Under the pieces are notes generated by a model. It saw only the letters and a list, made by a program, of their open reading frames with translations, did not search any database and was not told the origin of the DNA. DNA of 64,000 nt from an uncultured Mesonia sp. (GTDB lineage: Bacteria; Bacteroidota; Bacteroidia; Flavobacteriales; Flavobacteriaceae): assembly GCA_947494545.1 (NCBI GenBank), contig CANLVH010000010.1:60800-124799 (forward strand), read 5' to 3'. Positions 46,206-55,025 of this stretch are shown piece by piece (the first letter of the stretch is position 1; each line of letters starts with the position of its first letter). The position numbers and the translations under genes were made by a program.

Positions 46206-47240
46206 AATTTACTAAAAATAAGCTAAGCTGCAATTATACGTATTTTTGAGAAAAGAGCGGAGTCATTTTATGATAGTATTAAGTCTTTAGTAGTTAGATT
46301 TCTGGCTTCTTATTTGAAAACTGGTTACAATTGTATAGTGTATACTGTAGACTGTAGCGCTGTAGCATTTAACAAGGAAGTTAGTTAAAGAGTAAATGAG
46401 GTAAGGAGTTAATAATTTGATGGATATTTTCTTAATTCATAATTTTCAATTTTAAATCTTCGCTTACAGCTTATTGCGTATAGCTTACGGCATTTATTTA
46501 TCTGTATATTGTATAATGTATATTGTAGCATTGTGGCTTTAGTATTTGGGAGTTTGCTAAGGAGTGAAAGAGGGAATGAGGTAAGGAGTTAATAAATTGA
46601 TGGGTATTTTCTTAATTCATAATTTTCAATTTTAAATCTTCGCTTACAGCTTATTGCGTATAGCTTACGGCATTTATTTATCTGTATATTGTATAATGTA
46701 TATTGTAGCGTTGTGGCTTTAGTATTTGGGAGTTAGCTAAGGAGTGAAAGAGAGAATGAGTTAAGGAGTTAATAAATTGATGGATATTTTCTTAATTCAT
46801 AATTTTCAATTTTCGCTTACAGCTTATTGCGTAAAGCTTAAAGCCTATGCAAAATTGTATGCGATAAAAAAACCACCTGAACTTCCGTAACAATCATTGA
46901 TGAAAATGCTCTTTTATTTATAAATCAGAAACTATTATAAAGTTTTATCGAAGAAGTCAGACAGTATTTAGCTGTCGGAGCGTGATGAAACGGTTTCTAA
47001 AATTTTAATTTTGGTATTGAAGCTACTATTCCAGCAGTCTCCCGTTATCAGTTATAATACAGCAAATTAGACTTTTAAGGGATCGCAAAAATAAACAATT
47101 AATTCTTCACTTATTAAGAAATAAGTTATATAAAACCATAAAAGTAGTGAAAACACACTTAAATATCTGATATAGTGTTATTTACAACTTATTAATAATA
47201 TTTTGTTGACAAGTTAACTTTTTTGGAAAGCTTTATTTTC
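46206..47240. repeat. 180-bp tandem array and spacer
   Basis: From about 46381 to 46830 the sequence repeats with a period of exactly 180 bp: units 46441-46620 and 46621-46800 differ at only a few positions, with partial units on both sides. The unit includes TTCGCTTACAGCTTATTGCG, TGTATATTGTATAATGTATA and GAGTGAAAGAG. It contains no reading frame of note. 46860-47240 is AT-rich, with a small GACAG/CTGTC hairpin near 46958-46975, and holds the HU gene's upstream region. Confidence 0.88.
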
Positions 47241-47242
47241 AG

Positions 47243-47291
47243 ACCTTTACCTCGTTGTTAGGGTATTCCTGGCAACCGCCGACAGAAAGGT
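47243..47291 (+). promoter_or_regulatory. Structured 5' leader of the HU-related gene
   Basis: GTTGTTAGG (47254-47262) can pair with CCTGGCAAC (47268-47276) over nine positions, including two G-U pairs, around a five-base loop. ACCTTT (47243-47248) and AAAGGT (47286-47291) close it as an outer stem. The structure ends 21 bases before the ATG. It may act on translation of the HU-related mRNA, but I know no named family that matches. Confidence 0.5.
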
Positions 47292-47312
47292 GTAATTTAA
47301 TTTTTAGTAGTA

Positions 47313-47696
47313 ATGATAAAGTTAAAAACCATTGCTCGTAAAAACCCTCAGGACTTGCAAGCGCCTGAGCAGTTTTACCTACATGCCGTAAAAGATGGCG
47401 TGGTAGATTTTGAAAGACTTGCTTATTTAATCTCTAACCAGTCTACCGTGCGCGAAGCCGACTGCTTGGCTGTCTTAAATGCTTTACAGCATAATATGAT
47501 GGACGAGCTGGCGCAAGGCAAAGTAGTACAGTTAGGGTCTTTAGGAAACTTTCAAGTGGGTATCCGCTCGCAAGGCAGTTTAGTTCCTGAAGAGATGAAC
47601 GCTTCCAAGGTTAGAAGTGCACACATCAATTACCGACCCGGTAAACGCCTTAAAAAGGCATTGGCCGGATTGGATTATCAGTTAATTAGCGGCTAG
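47313..47696 (+). CDS. HU-related DNA-binding protein
   Basis: 127 residues. It belongs to the HU-related group of Bacteroidota (TIGR01201-like): an N-terminal extension IKLKTIARKNPQDLQAPEQF, then the HU fold with VVQLGSLGNFQVGIRSQGS in place of the usual strand-turn-strand arms, and a basic YRPGKRLKKAL end. It probably bends or coats DNA. It is the only plus-strand gene between 18.1 and 55.6 kb and stands between two minus-strand polysaccharide blocks. It has a structured leader and a terminator, so it forms its own transcription unit. A regulatory role on the locus is an inference. Confidence 0.88.
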   Translation: MIKLKTIARKNPQDLQAPEQFYLHAVKDGVVDFERLAYLISNQSTVREADCLAVLNALQHNMMDELAQGKVVQLGSLGNFQVGIRSQGSLVPEEMNASKVRSAHINYRPGKRLKKALAGLDYQLISG

Positions 47697-47721
47697 ACAC
47701 TTTTAATTAATTTGATCTGTA

Positions 47722-47752
47722 AGTCTCGAGATTCTTTCTCGGGACTTTTTTT
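47722..47752 (+). terminator. Rho-independent terminator of the HU-related gene
   Basis: AGTCTCGAG (47722-47730) pairs with CTCGGGACT (47738-47746) with one G-U pair, followed by a run of T. It lies 26 bases after the stop codon. Confidence 0.85.
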
Positions 47753-48187
47753 TGGTCATAATTTTCATAAGCAGTTGGTTAAAACCTCGTAGCCATGTAG
47801 AAAAACTGCTTAGCTTTGTTTAATTATTGATTAGTAAAATGCAAAAACTGCTTAGCAAATTCAAAAAAGCGCCTAGTAGAAGATTTTTTTTATAAAAAAC
47901 ATAAAAAAACTCAAAAAATACTAGCGGCTAGACACTTTGCTTTCTTTTTTGAGTTGAATTTGATCGATAAGTCTTCTCGGTTATCGATAGTATATTTCAA
48001 AACTATATATTATTAGACAATTAACCTATTTTTTTTGTCTTTTTAACGCGAGTCCGAGCGTATTTTTGTTTGATGAAGTTGCAATTTATAGCTCTCACAC
48101 AACACAAGAAAATATCGTTGAAAGAGAATAAGGCAGTGTAAAGTTTAACTATGCTCTTCCCTTTTTTTTAACTATATTAACGGTTAT
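47753..48187. repeat. Spacer with a duplicated HU 3' end
   Basis: AGCGGCTAGACACTTT, which spans the stop codon of the HU-related gene at 47687-47702, recurs at 47923-47938. The following AATTTGATC..TAAGTCT also recurs (47708-47725 and 47957-47974). A second hairpin, ATCGATAA/TTATCGAT, lies at 47963-47988. No gene is supported; the rest is AT-rich. Confidence 0.65.
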
Positions 48188-49171
48188 TTACGTCAATCTA
48201 TTACGCCAATAATACCAGTTATTTTTAAGCAATTCTTTGAGTCTATATTTAGACTTTAAAATTGGATTATATTTAATATAGAGAAAATTATAATCTAAAT
48301 AGTTTTTAAAACCTTTAACTTCTTTTAAGTCCCGTATATATTTACGACTTACCGTAGCTTGTTTAGCTTTATAATAACGAAGTATCTCCGGTTGTTTTGC
48401 ATAATAACGCATCATAGCGGCATTATAACTGCGGTTAGCTTTTAAACGTTTATTTCTATCTAATTTACTCCAAACTCCTCCGTAATGAATACGGTAGCCT
48501 GCTGGCTCTATATCTTCTATATATTTACCTTTTCCGTAAGCTCCTAAAAGACTAATTAAAACAGTATCACCATTTAATATTTTATAAAAAAAATCTGGAA
48601 TTTCTTCTATAACATTACGGAAAACCATGCTTAAGGTTAATAAAAAAGCACCGGTTTGGAGTTCAAAAGAAGAATAATCTCTATCTTGGGTAAGTTTCGG
48701 CAATTTTTTTTCTTGAATTAAATTTCCCGCTTCATCTACTATTTTAGCATTATGACTGCATACTACATATTCAGGGTTCGCCTCTAAAAAGTCTACTTGT
48801 TTTTGTAATTTATAAGGATCTACCCAATAATCATCTCCCTCGCAGATGGCCATATATTTACCTTTTGCACGAGGATAATTAAATTTAAAATCTGGATTAA
48901 TACCTTGCGAAAATTTATTTTCTTTTTGGTAAATAGGTTTTATAATTTTAGGATACTTAATTTCATATTGTTTAATAATATCTGGAGTTCCATCATTAGA
49001 AGCGTCGTCATGTATTAAAATTTCAAAATTAAAATCTGTTTTCTGTTTTAGAAAACCTTCAATGCATTCTTTAATGAACTTTTCGTGATTATAAGTAATA
49101 CAACATATACTAACTAAAATTTTTTCTCTTTTCAAACTGATTCGCTTAATGCTATTTTTTATTACTTTCAA
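48188..49171 (-). CDS. Glycosyltransferase family 2 protein
   Basis: 327 residues. VSICCITYNHEKFIKECIEG starts the GT-A fold, EILIHDDASNDGTPDIIKQY carries the nucleotide-binding Asp and ICEGDDYWVDPYKLQKQVDF the DD-type metal site with W, a pattern seen in many Bacteroidota surface-glycan transferases. The start lies 20 bp inside the upstream acetyltransferase gene. It closes the block 48188-54997. Confidence 0.93.
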   Translation of the reverse strand: MKVIKNSIKRISLKREKILVSICCITYNHEKFIKECIEGFLKQKTDFNFEILIHDDASNDGTPDIIKQYEIKYPKIIKPIYQKENKFSQGINPDFKFNYPRAKGKYMAICEGDDYWVDPYKLQKQVDFLEANPEYVVCSHNAKIVDEAGNLIQEKKLPKLTQDRDYSSFELQTGAFLLTLSMVFRNVIEEIPDFFYKILNGDTVLISLLGAYGKGKYIEDIEPAGYRIHYGGVWSKLDRNKRLKANRSYNAAMMRYYAKQPEILRYYKAKQATVSRKYIRDLKEVKGFKNYLDYNFLYIKYNPILKSKYRLKELLKNNWYYWRNRLT

Positions 49172-49703
49172 TTAATTCAAAATAATCTTTTCTTGTAATC
49201 CCAACTATTATTTTATCCCAAAATTTGTTTTTTCTAAAATACCAATTACGCTGCCGACCTTCTTCTTTCCAACCACATTTTTCCAAATAGAACTTTAATG
49301 ATGCTTTGTTATACTCAATCATAGAACCATCTAGACGTTCAAGACCTAATTCTTCAAATGCATATTTCATAATTGTCATTACTGTATCTTTAGCATAACC
49401 TTTGCCACGAATATCCTTATCTCCCAAAAGCATTCCGTGAAAGGCATTACGATTTTTCCAATCAATATTTACTAGGTTGGCCGTGCCAATTACTCCCATG
49501 TCCTCTATCTCGATAACAAACCTTTGATTTAATGATTTTACATCTAGCGCGGCAAACCACTTCTTTTGATCTTCCATACTTGTCGGGAAGTGCCACCCAC
49601 CTAACCAATTTTGTATTTCGGGATTATTGGCCCATTTCTGAAGAATAGGTAGATCTTCTAACTCAATTGCTCGTAACGTTACATTTTCTCCTTGTAAATT
49701 CAT
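49152..49703 (-). CDS. GNAT-family N-acetyltransferase (RimJ/RimL-like)
   Basis: 183 residues, full GNAT fold: VTLRAIELEDLPILQKWANN at the start, GVIGTANLVNIDWKNRNAF for the central strands, LLGDKDIRGKGYAKDTV as the acetyl-CoA loop (RGKGYA), and LERLDGSMIEYNKASLKFYL with EKCGWKEEG at the end. In this operon, next to sugar aminotransferases, it probably acetylates the amino group of a UDP- or dTDP-linked amino sugar, as FdtC- or PseH-type enzymes do. Confidence 0.87.
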   Translation of the reverse strand: MNLQGENVTLRAIELEDLPILQKWANNPEIQNWLGGWHFPTSMEDQKKWFAALDVKSLNQRFVIEIEDMGVIGTANLVNIDWKNRNAFHGMLLGDKDIRGKGYAKDTVMTIMKYAFEELGLERLDGSMIEYNKASLKFYLEKCGWKEEGRQRNWYFRKNKFWDKIIVGITRKDYFELIESNKK

Positions 49704-49812
49704 TCTGTGTTGTTTTTGATTAGATTTTTTATAATTAAAATTACAAAAACCAAAGTACTTAAATAAGAACTGTTAATTTATATTCAAAATATATGAATGA
49801 CAATGCTATTTT

Positions 49813-50772
49813 CTAAATATAAGCAATTATCTTTCTCATATGGTAATCACTGTAGCGTTGATCTATAGGCAAACATATTAAATTTTTCACCAAATAATAC
49901 TCAAAAGAGGTTGACTTGGTGCAATCTGAAACATTTGGCCAATAAGTAGGTATATAAATTTTATTTTGAATAAGCTTCTTTTTTATTTCTTGCCCATTAG
50001 ACAACAACAATGGGTAGCATAGAGGTACATCCTCTTCTGCCAACTCTGGCAGGTCTAACTCGTTTTTGTTATGAAGCTGGGTAGAAAGTGTACGATAATT
50101 CTCTCGTCGTTTGGTTTTAACCTCTTCATAATTAATAGCATGAAGCAATTTTTCTGTTAGTTTAGACATCTGCCTTAGCGATACGTTTTGTAGCTCTGTC
50201 TCATTATTAATATAATCTGCATAAAAACTTTCTGCATTTTTTTCCAAGCGACCTACTAAATGATTTAATCTATTTACAGAACTATCTAATTTTAATTTTT
50301 TATTAAGCCGTTTTTGGTTATATAAAAAGCCTCCGTCCGGCACACCAAAAAATTTACGAGGAGAATAAAACGCAGGCACGGCTTTTTTACATATATAATA
50401 AAAAGCTTGTGCATTATCAAGAATTAAATTATTGCTTTCTAATAATAAACGATCAATATTATTACTAAATAAACCAAAGTAGTTGGTATAGATAAAAGCT
50501 TCATTTTCTTTTATACTAGAAAAATCAAATTTTGGCAGAAACCGTTCATCAATAGAATAAAAAGAGAATGCAATATTTAAATTTTTTATAGTTTTAATTA
50601 CGGCATCGCAAGTATAATAAGGCAAATATAATTTAGAATAATTATTAGCACGAATTATGTATTCTAATGCATTTCTACCAGTATTAACTCTTATGGCTTT
50701 ATCGTGCAAAAGTGAACCTGTATTGTTCAATTCTAATTCTAAAAATCCCCCAATTTCTTTACTTTTCATCAC
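49813..50772 (-). CDS. Divergent DegT-fold (PLP aminotransferase-like) protein
   Basis: 319 residues. It is shorter and more divergent than the aminotransferase at 51968-53041, but the fold marks are in place: VNTGRNALEYIIRAN near the start, LPYYTCDAVIKTIK, LILDNAQAFYY for the PLP-ring Asp region and SPRKFFGVPDGGFLY near 137-151. In the last, the Lys-to-GG spacing is identical to that of the neighbour's FHATKLFHTGEGG. The PLP lysine is therefore kept. It may be an aminotransferase with an unusual substrate. It abuts the ATP-grasp gene (one-base overlap, TAATG type). Confidence 0.72.
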   Translation of the reverse strand: MMKSKEIGGFLELELNNTGSLLHDKAIRVNTGRNALEYIIRANNYSKLYLPYYTCDAVIKTIKNLNIAFSFYSIDERFLPKFDFSSIKENEAFIYTNYFGLFSNNIDRLLLESNNLILDNAQAFYYICKKAVPAFYSPRKFFGVPDGGFLYNQKRLNKKLKLDSSVNRLNHLVGRLEKNAESFYADYINNETELQNVSLRQMSKLTEKLLHAINYEEVKTKRRENYRTLSTQLHNKNELDLPELAEEDVPLCYPLLLSNGQEIKKKLIQNKIYIPTYWPNVSDCTKSTSFEYYLVKNLICLPIDQRYSDYHMRKIIAYI

Positions 50773-51971
50773 TAATGAACGATTACTTCTACAAGACCAG
50801 AATAATTTGATACTACTGCTTCTAATTTCTCTTGGGTTTTAAACTTAAGAACTAAGCTTCCTATTGCCTCGTTGGCACCGGTAAAAGCTTTAACTCTATC
50901 TCCTTTTTTAACCCAAAGATCTGTTTCGTAAACATATTTTTGTATAGCTGGGTTTATATTTAAGCTATTAAATATACCAGTCTTATTACTATATAAAATA
51001 ATTTCTGCCCATTCACCTTTATAAACCGCGGGCTGTATTTCGGTAATTTCTTCTCCGAGCGCTGCTTGTATAGCCGCCGAAATTAAATTGGTTCCGGTTG
51101 CATAGTACAACATTTCCGAAAGTCTATTTCCTCCTCCTCTGGGAGAAACTTCCATAATATAAGCTCTATTGTCTGTGGTTTCCCTTACTTCTATATTATA
51201 AATAGAAGTCTTCATTCCCAACAATTCAATTAGGCGCTGTAATTCGGCTATAAGTTCACTTTGATTCTTTTCTGAAATTGAAGATGGCCAACTATATGCA
51301 GAAGGTGTGTAAGGGTTTGGTGAGTTCTGATCGAAGCGTTGATTGGAAAACGAAACAAACTGAAGTTTACCATCTATCGAAAAACAATCGGAATCTGAAG
51401 AAAAGTTTTTACTTTCTAAAAAATCTTCAATAATAAAAGTTTGACTAGGTGAAAATAATAGAGCGTGCTCTATCGCTTTTTGCAAATAGGATGCATTAAA
51501 AACTTTGGTTACTCCTTTGCTTCCTGCAGAATCTACAGGCTTTACAATTACAGGTAACTTAAAAGAACTAAATTCTTGTAATGCTTGAACTAAACTAGTA
51601 TAGGTTCTAGCTTTTGGCACATTAAAATCATGTTTTTCAAGAAAATCACGAAATAAGCCTTTATTCTGCAAGACTTTAATTGATTTATAAGGCCCCGCAG
51701 AGGGTAAGTTTAATTTTTCACTCACATACGCAGCTGTAATCACACCCGGGTCTACCGCAAAAGACATAATACCATCTATTTTAAGTTTTTTTGCTAGCTC
51801 TAAGACAGCTTCTTTCTCTATTATGCTTACATTATGATATTCATCTGCGTATTGGTGTGCTACATTATCAGGTAGATAGTCGCACGTAATTACATAATAC
51901 CCCATCTTCTTTGCGGTTTTAATAACCGGAATAAGATAGCGCAAACCACCAAGCAGAAGTAACTTTTTCAT
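50772..51971 (-). CDS. ATP-grasp carboxylate-amine ligase-like protein
   Basis: 399 residues. The N-terminal Rossmann-like part (LLLLGGLRYLIPVIKTAKKM) is followed by the ATP-grasp core: LPVIVKPVDSAGSKGVTKV near 135-153, the FIIEDFLESKNFSSDSDCFS segment and EVSPRGGGNRLSEMLYYATG near 270-290, with the metal-binding Glu and Asn region. The family joins a carboxylate to an amine with ATP. Set between two DegT-fold genes, it could attach an amino acid to an amino sugar or to a uronic acid. Overlap with the next gene is 4 bp. Confidence 0.85.
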   Translation of the reverse strand: MKKLLLLGGLRYLIPVIKTAKKMGYYVITCDYLPDNVAHQYADEYHNVSIIEKEAVLELAKKLKIDGIMSFAVDPGVITAAYVSEKLNLPSAGPYKSIKVLQNKGLFRDFLEKHDFNVPKARTYTSLVQALQEFSSFKLPVIVKPVDSAGSKGVTKVFNASYLQKAIEHALLFSPSQTFIIEDFLESKNFSSDSDCFSIDGKLQFVSFSNQRFDQNSPNPYTPSAYSWPSSISEKNQSELIAELQRLIELLGMKTSIYNIEVRETTDNRAYIMEVSPRGGGNRLSEMLYYATGTNLISAAIQAALGEEITEIQPAVYKGEWAEIILYSNKTGIFNSLNINPAIQKYVYETDLWVKKGDRVKAFTGANEAIGSLVLKFKTQEKLEAVVSNYSGLVEVIVH

Positions 51972-53041
51972 TTTATTTTGTTCAAAGTTTCTGCTATTCT
52001 ATCTTTTTGATTCGGTGTTATCCCCACAAATAGTGGCAAACACATTATTCGTTTAGCAATACTAGCGGCTATGCTACAATTATTTGTCTTTACATAAGGT
52101 AATTCTTCTAAGCTCGGGTAAAAATACCTTCGCGGGAAAATATTTTTTTCGTTTAAAGCTGCTTCGGCTTCTAACAAATCTTCCTCACTTTCAAAAATAA
52201 CCGGATAATAGCTATAATTCCATTCTGTATTTTCTCGAAGCTTTAATTTCCGTAAAGTAGAAAAATCTATATGCGCATCGTAATAGTCACAAACCTTTTT
52301 ACGTTCTACTATAATCTTATCCATATACGGTAAAACACTTAAGCCCATAGCCGCTTGTAACTCACTCATTTTGGCATTAATCCCCAAACCATAATATTCC
52401 ATAGGACCATTATGTCCAAAGTTATGCCTATAAAAAAGTTCGTGTAAAGTTTCTTCATCTTGTACAAAAGCAGCCCCGCCTTCTCCCGTATGAAAAAGTT
52501 TGGTAGCGTGAAAGCTACAGGTACTAACATGGCCATAATTAAAAACAGATTGTCCGTTATAGTTTACCCCAAAACAATGTGCTGCATCGTAGATAACTTT
52601 CAGACTATATTTCTCTGCAATTTTTTCAATAGCATCTATGTTACAAGGATTCCCAAAGACGTGGGTTGCTAAAATAGTAGTTGTTTTAGAGGTTATTGCA
52701 GCTTCTATTTTGGTTTCGTCTATGCTTAGATATTCGGGATGAATATCTACAAAAACCGGCATACATTTTTCCCAAACAATGCTGGAAGTGGTGGCCACAT
52801 AACTAAAAGGCGTAGTAATTACTTCGCCCTCTTCTGCCAAGGCATTTAAAGCTATTTGCATAGGTAAAGTTCCGTTGGTCATAGGTATTATATGCTTAGC
52901 CCCAAGATAATGTACCAACTTTTTAGAAAGCTCGTTGTATAATTCACCATTGTTAGTAAGCCATTGGTTATCCCATATACGTTGTACTTGCTTCTGGTAT
53001 TCTTGTATGGGAGGAAAAAAAGTTTTAGTTACGTGGATCAT
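51968..53041 (-). CDS. Sugar aminotransferase, DegT/DnrJ/EryC1/StrS family
   Basis: 357 residues. MTNGTLPMQIALNAL near 55, TTPFSYVATTSSIVWE near 75, VIYDAAHCFGV near 148 and STCSFHATKLFHTGEGGAAF near 170-190 with the PLP lysine in FHATK. These are the standard motifs and the usual length for enzymes that aminate keto-sugars on nucleotide carriers. It lies 4 bp after the sulfotransferase gene and overlaps the ATP-grasp gene by 4 bp. Confidence 0.93.
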   Translation of the reverse strand: MIHVTKTFFPPIQEYQKQVQRIWDNQWLTNNGELYNELSKKLVHYLGAKHIIPMTNGTLPMQIALNALAEEGEVITTPFSYVATTSSIVWEKCMPVFVDIHPEYLSIDETKIEAAITSKTTTILATHVFGNPCNIDAIEKIAEKYSLKVIYDAAHCFGVNYNGQSVFNYGHVSTCSFHATKLFHTGEGGAAFVQDEETLHELFYRHNFGHNGPMEYYGLGINAKMSELQAAMGLSVLPYMDKIIVERKKVCDYYDAHIDFSTLRKLKLRENTEWNYSYYPVIFESEEDLLEAEAALNEKNIFPRRYFYPSLEELPYVKTNNCSIAASIAKRIMCLPLFVGITPNQKDRIAETLNKIK

Positions 53042-53045
53042 GGTT

Positions 53046-53750
53046 TTACTTTCTCTTTTTTAAATCGGCTGTCTTATTTGCCCAAGGAAAATCTTTTTTA
53101 TCTGACTTTACCCCTAAAAACTCACATAAATCTTGATAGGCAGTAGGTTTAGACACATTCAAAATCAATAAGTCATTTTGTCGGTATCTAAAGTAATCTT
53201 TTACCTGCCGGTTGTAATCTATATAACTTTGTATTAGAATCTCTTTATTATAAGGTTCGTTTTCCGGAGTCTCATAATCGTAACGACTCATTTCCCAAGC
53301 CCAACCTTTATAAATATAAGTAGCTTCTTTTAAATCTTCTTTAGTTGGCATTTTACCTTCTTTTCCCCATAATTTTGTATGAAATTTTGTTAAGGAGTTG
53401 TACCATTGTTCGGGGTTATCTCGTACAGTTAAAATAAATTTGCTATTCGGATAAGCTTGATCTAAAGCTATAAAAGTAAATGGTTTACTAAACGGGATAT
53501 CTTGAAAAAATTCTGCCGTTTTACAAAATTCAACTATAGGTTCGAAATCACGTTTAGCCCAATCATGGTGCATTCTTTCCGCTGGTCGTTGTTTTCCAAC
53601 CTTAAACCCTAAATCTTGCATTGCATTTTTCAAAGAAGTGGTTCCGGTTTTATTATTACCTATTCCAAAAACTTTTGGTTTATTAGCATTCTGTAATTTC
53701 CAAATTCGTTCTTTTATATATTTTTTAAGTTGTTTCTTATTTAATGCCAT
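53046..53750 (-). CDS. Sulfotransferase-family protein
   Basis: 234 residues. VFGIGNNKTGTTSLKNAMQD near 25 is the phosphosulfate-binding loop and SKFILTVRDNPEQWYNSLTK near 95-114 the 3'-phosphate motif. It is a close relative in kind of the protein at 25949-26563; both have KTGTTSL and an FILT-R-W-S motif. The start lies 10 bp inside the Wzt gene, so it is coupled to the exporter. Possible job: sulfation of the exported glycan. Confidence 0.82.
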   Translation of the reverse strand: MALNKKQLKKYIKERIWKLQNANKPKVFGIGNNKTGTTSLKNAMQDLGFKVGKQRPAERMHHDWAKRDFEPIVEFCKTAEFFQDIPFSKPFTFIALDQAYPNSKFILTVRDNPEQWYNSLTKFHTKLWGKEGKMPTKEDLKEATYIYKGWAWEMSRYDYETPENEPYNKEILIQSYIDYNRQVKDYFRYRQNDLLILNVSKPTAYQDLCEFLGVKSDKKDFPWANKTADLKKRK

Positions 53751-54997
53751 TCAAATTGTGGTTTTAATGCTCCAGGTGTCTTGCCCATCCATTTGCCCAA
53801 AGCAGTTTGCTCTTGGATAATACTAAACGAAATAGCGTCTTTTTCTCTAAACAACAATTTTTTACCATCGCTAACCTGAATATCTACGAAAAATGCGCCC
53901 TGATTAAAAAAAGATTGTGGCACACGCATACGCGCCAATTGTTCTTTGTCTGTTAATTGAAACTCTTTTTCGGAGCCGCTGACAAATATAAAATTCCCTT
54001 GTTCATCTTTAAATCTTAGGGCGATATTCAGATCTTCCTGCTTTGAGTTTATAAAATTAGTCTCAAAATATAAATCATCGGTGCGTAAAAGAGGTTCTCC
54101 ATAATCTTTCTCTTTAGCTTTTACCCCAAATGATAACAACTGGAATTTTAAATCCTTAAACTCTTCTTCATTAAAATAACGTAAATATTCCGCGCCTTTA
54201 TCATTACCCATGGTAAGATAATAACTAACACTCTCATCAGTCCCTCCTTCAAAAGCGATTTTTCCATTTTCTAAAACAATACCACGTGTACATAAGCTCT
54301 TTACCGAGGCCATATTATGGCTAACAAACAAAACCGTTCTTCCCTCCCCTTGGGAGATATCTTGCATTTTACCAATAGCCTTCTTTTGAAATTCTGCATC
54401 GCCTACTGCTAACACCTCGTCTATCACTAAAATTTCAGGTTCTAAATGCGCGGCTACCGCAAAAGCCAAACGTACACGCATTCCGCTACTATAACGTTTT
54501 ACCGGAGTATCTACATATAATTTACAACCGGAGAATTCTACAATTTCGTCTAGTTTTTCATCAACCTCCGCTTTTGTCATTCCTAAAATAGCGCCGTTTA
54601 GGTAAATGTTTTCTTTTCCTGTAAGTTCCGGGTGAAAGCCGGTACCTACTTCTAACAAAGAAGCTATACGGCCACGAGTTTTTATACTGCCGGTAGTTGG
54701 TCCGGTTACTCGCGACAAAATTTTCAAAAGCGTAGACTTACCGGCGCCGTTTTTACCAATAATACCCAGCACCTCGCCGCGTTTTACTTCAAAATTAATT
54801 TCGCGTAACGCCCATACATATTCGCTTTCTGCTTTTGCACTTCTATCGTTTACCGCGCCTACCTTGGTATACGGATCTTCTTTCCCGCGTAATTGATGCC
54901 ACCAACGGTTTAAATCGTGACTTAAAGTGCCGGTACCCACAACGCCCAAACGGTATTGTTTGGATACGTTTTCGGCTTTTAAAATAACATCGCTCAT
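53741..54997 (-). CDS. wzt: Polysaccharide ABC transporter ATPase, Wzt type
   Basis: 418 residues. Residues about 1-245 are an ABC ATPase with Walker A GIIGKNGAGKSTLL near 80-93, signature YSSGMRVRLAFA near 168 and Walker B EILVIDEVLAVGD near 186. An insertion before Walker A (WWHQLRGKEDPYTKVG) is usual in Wzt/TagH proteins. The C-terminal domain, about 260-418, is beta-rich and fits the carbohydrate-binding cap of Wzt that recognises the finished chain end. It powers export of the glycan through the Wzm pore, whose gene lies 6.5 kb away at 61503-62363. Confidence 0.93.
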   Translation of the reverse strand: MSDVILKAENVSKQYRLGVVGTGTLSHDLNRWWHQLRGKEDPYTKVGAVNDRSAKAESEYVWALREINFEVKRGEVLGIIGKNGAGKSTLLKILSRVTGPTTGSIKTRGRIASLLEVGTGFHPELTGKENIYLNGAILGMTKAEVDEKLDEIVEFSGCKLYVDTPVKRYSSGMRVRLAFAVAAHLEPEILVIDEVLAVGDAEFQKKAIGKMQDISQGEGRTVLFVSHNMASVKSLCTRGIVLENGKIAFEGGTDESVSYYLTMGNDKGAEYLRYFNEEEFKDLKFQLLSFGVKAKEKDYGEPLLRTDDLYFETNFINSKQEDLNIALRFKDEQGNFIFVSGSEKEFQLTDKEQLARMRVPQSFFNQGAFFVDIQVSDGKKLLFREKDAISFSIIQEQTALGKWMGKTPGALKPQFEWH

Positions 54998-55017
54998 AGG
55001 TTTTTTTCTAAAAAAGT

Positions 55018-55025
55018 CAAATTTA
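55018..55025 (-). promoter_or_regulatory. Bacteroidota -7 promoter element for wzt and the following genes
   Basis: TAAATTTG on the minus strand, a perfect TAnnTTTG match 21 bases upstream of the wzt ATG. It implies that wzt and the block down to 48188 have their own start, independent of the wzm block upstream. Confidence 0.5.

Noticed and set aside
46381..46830. CRISPR array
   Set aside because: The unit is 180 bp, wholly repeated, with no short repeat and variable spacers and no cas genes nearby.
47243..47291. Known riboswitch class
   Set aside because: The hairpin pair is clear, but no conserved core of a named riboswitch could be recognised; listed only as a structured leader.
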